From: Leptospira ryugenii
GTDB taxonomy: Bacteria > Spirochaetota > Leptospiria > Leptospirales > Leptospiraceae
NCBI RefSeq assembly: GCF_003114855.1
Contig: NZ_BFBB01000008.1
Coordinates: 372,001 to 436,000, forward strand
Direction: 5' to 3'
DNA length: 64,000 nt
The notes under the pieces are model-generated. The model was given only the letters and a program-made list of their open reading frames with translations. It did not search any database and was not told the origin of the DNA. The position numbers were made by a program, and so were the translations under genes. This document shows positions 58,616 through 64,000 of the stretch, in pieces; position 1 is the first letter of the stretch; the number at the start of each line of letters is the position of its first letter.

Positions 58616-60583
58616 ATGGCAAAAGAAAGAGTGGTTTCCCCGTCCACCGAGTTTAAGAAAAAAGCAAACATTGACCAAAAAGCTTACAAGAAGCTCTACC
58701 AAGAATCTATAGATAAACCTGAAAAATTTTGGGCAGAACAGGCAAAACGCCTAACATGGATTAAAAAGTGGAATAAAGTTTTAAACCATGATTTTAAAAA
58801 TGCAAAGACTACTTGGTTTGCTGGAGGAAAATTAAATGTTTCCGCAAACTGTTTGGACCGTCATATCCATACAGAGGCAAAAAATAAAGCAGCCATTATA
58901 TGGGAAGGGGATAATCCAGACGAAAGCAAAGTATTAACTTACTATGATCTTTACCGAGAAGTGAATAAATTTGCATCCGTTCTAAAGAAACTAAAAGTAA
59001 AAAAGGGTGACCGAGTTCTTATCTATCTACCCATGATTCCAGAATTGGCTATTGTAACCCTAGCCTGCACAAGGATTGGAGCGATCCACTCTGTGGTGTT
59101 TGGAGGGTTTTCGCCTGAGGCACTTTTAGGACGGATCGAAGATTCAAAACCTAGTTTAATCATTACTTCAGATGGTGGCTACAGAGGTGGAAAACAAATC
59201 CCTTTGAAAGCAAATGTTGATGCTGCCCTTGAAATGACAAAAGTAAAGATCGAGGATGTTGTTGTCGTTAGAAGAACTGGTGATGAAGCGACTCTTCATT
59301 TTAAAGAAGGTAGAGACCATTGGTATCATTACTTAATGAAAGATCCAGAGCTTCCCAGTTTTTTTGCGCCTGTTGCAATGGATTCGGAAGATCCGCTATT
59401 CATTTTGTATACCTCGGGTTCAACTGGCAAACCTAAAGGTGTTTTGCATACAACTGCTGGTTATTTGTTGGGAGCTAACTTAACTTTTCATGCGATATTC
59501 GATTATAAATCGACTGATACATTTTGGTGTACCGCAGATATTGGTTGGGTGACAGGCCATAGTTACATTTTGTACGGTCCTCTCTCAAACGGTGCAACAA
59601 CTCTCATGTTTGAAGGCGTACCTAGTTACCCTGACCACGGTAGATTTTGGGATGTTATAGATAAATATTCTGTCACAGTTTTTTATACAGCTCCTACTGC
59701 AATTCGTGCCCTAATGCGAGAAAGTTTAGAGCATGTCCAGAAAAGATCTCTGAAATCATTGCGACTATTAGGATCAGTTGGCGAGCCTATCAATCCCGAG
59801 GCCTGGGAATGGTATCATAAACATATCGGAAAAGGGAAATGTCCCATTGTGGATACTTGGTGGCAGACCGAAACAGGTTCCATTATGATCACTGGCTTAC
59901 CGGGAGCAATAGCACAAAAACCTGGTGCTGCAGGACTTCCATTTTTCGGCATAAAACCAGTATTAGTGGACCAAGATGGGAAAGAGATCAAAGGGAAAGG
60001 GGAAGTATCTGGAAATCTTTGCATTGCCTCTCCATGGCCGTCTATGATGCGAGGTGTTTATGGGGATCCGAAACGATTCTATGATACATATTTTTCCCAA
60101 TTCAAAGGCTATTACTTCACTGGTGACGGTGCCATCCGAGATAAGGATGGATACATTAGAATTACTGGCCGCGTTGATGATGTGATCAATGTGTCTGGGC
60201 ATAGAATCGGATCAGCAGAAGTAGAAAGTGCCTTGGTAGAACACAAGTCCATTGCCGAGGCTGCAGTTGTTGGATACCCACATGATATTAAAGGGCAAGG
60301 TATCTACGCATATGTAACAGTCAAGCAAGGCGTTCAGACCAATGACCAACTTAAAAAAGAATTGGTTGAGATTGTAGAAAGGATGATCGGTAAAATCGCA
60401 AGACCAGATGTTATCCACTGGGCTCCTGGATTGCCAAAAACAAGATCAGGAAAAATCATGCGTCGAATCTTGCGTAAGATTGCCTGCAATGAATTTGATA
60501 CCTTGGGTGATATTTCTACCTTAGCAGATCCAACGGTAGTGGGGAACCTGATAGACGATAAAAAGAAGTACCATAACAATTAA
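58616..60583 (+). CDS. acs: Acetyl-CoA synthetase
   Basis: A 655-residue AMP-forming enzyme activating acetate to acetyl-CoA. The P-loop [20 protein letters not shown], the [19 protein letters not shown] and [14 protein letters not shown] blocks and the C-terminal acetylation-site lysine in [12 protein letters not shown] are intact. TAAGGAG sits upstream of the ATG. Its stop codon overlaps the TPR gene stop by 4 bases. It fits an organism using fatty acids and acetate. Confidence 0.96.
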   Translation: MAKERVVSPSTEFKKKANIDQKAYKKLYQESIDKPEKFWAEQAKRLTWIKKWNKVLNHDFKNAKTTWFAGGKLNVSANCLDRHIHTEAKNKAAIIWEGDNPDESKVLTYYDLYREVNKFASVLKKLKVKKGDRVLIYLPMIPELAIVTLACTRIGAIHSVVFGGFSPEALLGRIEDSKPSLIITSDGGYRGGKQIPLKANVDAALEMTKVKIEDVVVVRRTGDEATLHFKEGRDHWYHYLMKDPELPSFFAPVAMDSEDPLFILYTSGSTGKPKGVLHTTAGYLLGANLTFHAIFDYKSTDTFWCTADIGWVTGHSYILYGPLSNGATTLMFEGVPSYPDHGRFWDVIDKYSVTVFYTAPTAIRALMRESLEHVQKRSLKSLRLLGSVGEPINPEAWEWYHKHIGKGKCPIVDTWWQTETGSIMITGLPGAIAQKPGAAGLPFFGIKPVLVDQDGKEIKGKGEVSGNLCIASPWPSMMRGVYGDPKRFYDTYFSQFKGYYFTGDGAIRDKDGYIRITGRVDDVINVSGHRIGSAEVESALVEHKSIAEAAVVGYPHDIKGQGIYAYVTVKQGVQTNDQLKKELVEIVERMIGKIARPDVIHWAPGLPKTRSGKIMRRILRKIACNEFDTLGDISTLADPTVVGNLIDDKKKYHNN

Positions 60584-61743
60584 AACTCCATACGATCGAC
60601 GGCGAAGGGGCCTATGACAAAGAGAAATTCTTTCTCAGAGGTCTCTTCGTCCCTTTCTCTCAATAATTTTCGATATTCATCTGCTAAAATAGCATCCTTA
60701 TCTTTAAACCAGTATACACCAAACAAAAGATATTCGCGATTTTTTCGGTATGTATTGAGATGGTTTTGTACATCCTGATCGCGAAGATTCATTTTATTTT
60801 TTATATCAGAAACCAAAACATCCATGGCCAGTGCATCTTCGACCCAACCAAGTTTTGTGTAAGTCTGTCTCAGAAGGAAAAGAAATTCCCCCCAGTCAGA
60901 TTGGACATTGTATTTCAATGCCTGGTAAAAAGCTCTTCGAAACATAGAAAGTGCTTCTAGGTATCTTTCCTGTTCTTGAAGGTAGACTCCATAACGAACA
61001 AAGTATCGTGTTTCTTCCTTAAATGCAACACAAGCAAACATATAAGCTTCTTCTAATAGAGGAGATTTTTTCCCTCTCCGAGCGATAATGAGAGTTTCAT
61101 ACATACCTTCTACTCTTGGGAAAAATGGAAGATATCGTAGACTTAATTCTTCAGCTTCCTTCCATTTTTTAAGCTTAAGATTTCTTGCCAAAGAAGTCTG
61201 TAAGGCCTCTTCTTCGGAGGCAAATGATTTGTCACTCTCCAATAACCTAATGTAAGATAGATAGACATCCTCTTTGCCTGAGCGACGACTAAGAATCGCA
61301 GCTCTAAACAATCTGGCTTTATCGGTGGGTGCATTCTTTAAGTAGAGTTCTGTAAACTTCAAAGCTAAAGCTGGCTTTCTTTCTTTATCATAAAAATCAG
61401 CAATTTTCAGTAGAAGTGCGTTTTGTTTTCCATCCAATGCAATCGATTGTTCGTAGGCAGAAATGGCCTCATAATAATTACCCAACTTCCAGTGGGCATT
61501 TCCTGTGATATTGTGAAAACGTGAATCTAGTTCAGGTTTGATTTCTTTCGCCTTTGCTAAAAAAGAAAAGGCCTGATTGGGTAATTCAATTTCAATTTTT
61601 TGTTCTGCAACATCCAATAGGTGGTCGTAAGTGAAAAGGACCTTGGCTGGAATGATCGGTTCAGAAGAAATTCCTAGATTCCATGGAAATAGGCTTGTTA
61701 ATAGAACGAGCCAAATGCATATTCTCCTAGACCGTGAGTTCAT
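60580..61743 (-). CDS. Exported TPR-repeat protein
   Basis: A 387-residue protein with a signal peptide ([18 protein letters not shown]) and several tetratricopeptide-like helix pairs, best seen in [30 protein letters not shown] and [19 protein letters not shown]. It is probably a periplasmic protein-interaction scaffold. No enzyme motif. A 72-base gap separates it from the divergent hppA. Confidence 0.72.
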   Translation of the reverse strand: MNSRSRRICIWLVLLTSLFPWNLGISSEPIIPAKVLFTYDHLLDVAEQKIEIELPNQAFSFLAKAKEIKPELDSRFHNITGNAHWKLGNYYEAISAYEQSIALDGKQNALLLKIADFYDKERKPALALKFTELYLKNAPTDKARLFRAAILSRRSGKEDVYLSYIRLLESDKSFASEEEALQTSLARNLKLKKWKEAEELSLRYLPFFPRVEGMYETLIIARRGKKSPLLEEAYMFACVAFKEETRYFVRYGVYLQEQERYLEALSMFRRAFYQALKYNVQSDWGEFLFLLRQTYTKLGWVEDALAMDVLVSDIKNKMNLRDQDVQNHLNTYRKNREYLLFGVYWFKDKDAILADEYRKLLRERDEETSEKEFLFVIGPFAVDRMEF

Positions 61744-61815
61744 CTAAGGATTCTCATCGGTCTTCTTCTAAAATATCTTAGAAAATCAAAATTTCCATTC
61801 CAAAAGAGGATCTTC

Positions 61816-63963
61816 ATGAATGCAGAGCTGATTATCATTGTCATGGCAATTCTATCCATTGTCACGGCGATTTTCTACGCTAGCAGGGTTGTTCGCATCA
61901 AAGTTGGCGCAGAGGGCGGCAATGTGGAACAAAACAATCGATTGAATCAAATCGCGTCTGCCATCGCCGAAGGCGCCATGGCATTTTTACTTAGAGAATA
62001 CCGGGTAATACTCCTATTCATAGGATTTATGACCATACTCATTTTCCTTCTTCTAGACAATCCCAAAACAGATTTTAACGAAGGCTTGTATACGGCAGTA
62101 GCCTTTATATCAGGTGCCTTGATCTCTTGTCTTTCTGGCTTTATTGGTATGAAGATCGCAACGGCAGGAAATGTTCGAACCGCACAGGCGGCAAAAACAT
62201 CTCTATCGGCAGCATTCCGCGTTGCCTACGATTCTGGGGCTGTTATGGGATTTGGACTGATTGGACTCGCAGTTTTGGGTTTGATCGGACTTTTCATGGC
62301 ATTCGTAGGATTGAACACTGGAGTCGAAAAACATATTCTGATGGAATCTCTTGCAGGTTTTGGTCTGGGAGGTTCGTCTGTAGCTCTCTTTGGTCGAGTT
62401 GGTGGTGGGATTTATACCAAGGCAGCCGACGTTGGTGCTGACCTTGTGGGAAAGGTCGAAAAGGGCATACCTGAAGATGATCCTAGAAATCCTGCAACCA
62501 TTGCGGATAACGTAGGTGACAACGTTGGAGACATCGCAGGTATGGGGGCCGATTTATTCGGTTCTGCGGCGGAAGCGACATGCGCGGCTCTTGTCATTGG
62601 AGCCACTGCATCGGCATTAGCTGACAACTCAGCCGCACTCCTCTACCCACTTTTAATCTCTGCAGTAGGCATCCCAGCTTCTTTGATAACCTCCTTTTTC
62701 GCTCGCGTCAAAGAAAATGGCAATGTTGAATCCGCCTTAAAATTACAACTCTGGATTTCTACTGTGTTAGTTGCAATTGCACTCTATTTTGTGACAGATA
62801 TTTTTATGGTCGATAGTTTCCAGATTGCTGAACAAACGATCACAAAATGGAATGTATATATTTCTGTCGCCTTAGGTCTGTTTGCCGGTATGTTTATTGG
62901 CTGGATCACAGAAATTTTCACATCTCATTCATACAAACCAGTACGAGAAGTCGCAGATGCTTGTGAAACTGGCGCTGCAACAAATATCATCTATGGTTTG
63001 GCATTAGGTTACAAATCGTCGGTTATTCCCGTTGTGCTTTTGGTAATTGTAATCGTCGTTTCCAATATCATCGCTGGTATGTATGGAATTGCTGTAGCTG
63101 CCATTGGGATGATTTCTACAATTGCTATCGGACTTACGATAGATGCTTATGGACCCGTATCGGATAACGCAGGTGGTATAGCTGAAATGGCAGAATTAGG
63201 AAAGGAAGTGCGGGATCGTACAGACAATCTGGATGCTGCAGGAAATACAACAGCTGCCGTCGGAAAGGGATTTGCAATTGGTTCTGCTGCACTCACCTCA
63301 CTTGCACTTTTTGCCGCGTTTATTACGAGAACACAGGCTACTTCAAAGTCCCTTGGCGAAGGAGCAATAGATCTTACGTCTATCGAGCTTTTGGATCCAT
63401 GGGTGTTTGGTGGTCTACTCTTTGGAGCAATGCTTCCTTTTATTTTCTCTGCTATGACCATGAAATCAGTTGGTAAAGCAGCTCTCGATATGGTCAAAGA
63501 GGTACGAAGACAATTCAAAGAAATACCAGGGCTAATGGAAGGAAAAGCAAAACCGGAGTATGCAAAATGTGTTGATATTTCTACTTCTGCTGCTCTTCGA
63601 GAAATGATTCCTCCAGGTATGCTTGTGCTCTTAAGCCCAATCGTAGTTGGGTATCTTTTCGGTGTTAAATCCTTAGCTGGTCTGTTAGCTGGTGCTTTGG
63701 TTTCAGGTGTAGTACTTGCGATCTCCATGGCTAATTCTGGTGGAGCATGGGATAATGCAAAAAAATATATCGAGAAAACAGCTGGTGGAAAAGGTTCTGA
63801 CAAACATAAAGCAGCTGTAGTAGGTGATACTGTAGGTGATCCTTTCAAAGATACCTCCGGACCATCTATCAACATCTTGATCAAATTAATGGCGATCACT
63901 TCTCTCGTGTTCGCAGAATTCTTTGTTTTAAAAGGTGGGGTTCTCCTTTCACTTTTTAAATAA
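61816..63963 (+). CDS. hppA: Membrane-bound ion-translocating pyrophosphatase
   Basis: A 715-residue enzyme with about 16 membrane spans, coupling pyrophosphate hydrolysis to ion pumping. Substrate-site motifs [20 protein letters not shown] and [19 protein letters not shown] are present, and [14 protein letters not shown] at the C-terminus. The segment [21 protein letters not shown] has Ala where K+-independent enzymes have Lys, placing it in the K+-dependent class; whether it moves H+ or Na+ is not settled by what I can see. AAGAGGA precedes the ATG. Confidence 0.94.
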   Translation: MNAELIIIVMAILSIVTAIFYASRVVRIKVGAEGGNVEQNNRLNQIASAIAEGAMAFLLREYRVILLFIGFMTILIFLLLDNPKTDFNEGLYTAVAFISGALISCLSGFIGMKIATAGNVRTAQAAKTSLSAAFRVAYDSGAVMGFGLIGLAVLGLIGLFMAFVGLNTGVEKHILMESLAGFGLGGSSVALFGRVGGGIYTKAADVGADLVGKVEKGIPEDDPRNPATIADNVGDNVGDIAGMGADLFGSAAEATCAALVIGATASALADNSAALLYPLLISAVGIPASLITSFFARVKENGNVESALKLQLWISTVLVAIALYFVTDIFMVDSFQIAEQTITKWNVYISVALGLFAGMFIGWITEIFTSHSYKPVREVADACETGAATNIIYGLALGYKSSVIPVVLLVIVIVVSNIIAGMYGIAVAAIGMISTIAIGLTIDAYGPVSDNAGGIAEMAELGKEVRDRTDNLDAAGNTTAAVGKGFAIGSAALTSLALFAAFITRTQATSKSLGEGAIDLTSIELLDPWVFGGLLFGAMLPFIFSAMTMKSVGKAALDMVKEVRRQFKEIPGLMEGKAKPEYAKCVDISTSAALREMIPPGMLVLLSPIVVGYLFGVKSLAGLLAGALVSGVVLAISMANSGGAWDNAKKYIEKTAGGKGSDKHKAAVVGDTVGDPFKDTSGPSINILIKLMAITSLVFAEFFVLKGGVLLSLFK

Positions 63964-63972
63964 GATTTATGA

Positions 63973-63997
63973 AGGGGGTCATCTTCGATGGCCCTCT
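63973..63997. terminator. Probable terminator hairpin after hppA
   Basis: A 10-bp stem with two G-T pairs (AGGGGGTCAT and ATGGCCCTCT) and a CTTCG loop begins 10 bases after the hppA stop. The window ends before any T-run can be seen, so the call is provisional. Confidence 0.5.
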
Positions 63998-64000
63998 ATT

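Noticed and set aside
63147..63899. Long minus-strand open frame of 250 codons inside hppA
   Set aside because: It is antisense to a well-supported pyrophosphatase; its Ser/Pro/Ala-rich product has no domain, and the sense codon pattern explains the open frame.

Overview
The window is a gene-dense chromosomal segment (coding on both strands, no gap over 300 bases) from a spirochaete of the genus Leptospira. The strongest marker is a LipL21 lipoprotein gene lying close to a dnaA-dnaN-recF-dciA-gyrB-gyrA block. Supporting signs are many lipoproteins with loose lipoboxes, a bactofilin/M23 pair and dispersed tRNA genes without encoded CCA. Base composition looks moderately AT-rich. A free-living (saprophytic) lineage seems likely to me, but the species cannot be fixed from the window alone. 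I see no mobile element, prophage, CRISPR array or rRNA gene.

Layout. 1-9 kb: cysE, leptospiral exported proteins and lipoproteins, trpE-trpG, an inositol-monophosphatase-family enzyme and a GH42 beta-galactosidase. 9-13 kb: hslO, tsaE, tsaB, rnr as an overlapping plus-strand run. 13-22 kb: two divergent lipoprotein enzymes, a Sua5/YciO protein, an SDR, maf, holA, a degenerate enhancer-binding-like ATPase and a vWA-like exported protein. 22-34 kb: lipL21, dus, then gyrA, gyrB, dciA, recF, dnaN, dnaA and holB, all on the minus strand, with candidate origin DNA on both sides of dnaA. 34-40 kb: mnmG, rsmG, parA and parB on the plus strand, with two ParB-binding (parS) sequences inside genes. 40-49 kb: an ABC exporter, a YaaR/bactofilin/M23 shape module, tatD, serS, and an OmpA/PD40 protein next to a solute-binding protein and an outer-membrane barrel. 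49-53 kb: recR, ybaB, dnaX, tadA and four tRNA genes threaded through one minus-strand transcription unit. 53-64 kb: an RNA m5U methyltransferase, an overlapping hydrolase/cupin/ferredoxin cluster, a glycosyltransferase, folE, acs, a TPR protein and a membrane pyrophosphatase.

Themes. The window carries replication initiation, clamp and clamp-loader genes (dnaA, dnaN, dnaX, holA, holB, dciA), topology (gyrAB), repair (recF, recR) and partition (parABS), as expected beside an origin. A second theme is tRNA biology: t6A genes, mnmG, dus, tadA, serS and four tRNAs. In the tRNA cluster three coding genes begin 4 to 11 nt after a tRNA 3' end, tadA directly follows tRNA-Arg(ACG), the tRNA its product edits, and one coding region ends inside a tRNA. 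Of twelve convergent gene pairs, ten touch or overlap at their stop codons; only the two with a spacer carry a hairpin. Several genes start with TTG (dnaA, dciA, recR, tadA, maf, the ABC exporter, the WbuC cupin). Coordinates below use the start judged best, so several differ from the longest reading frame.
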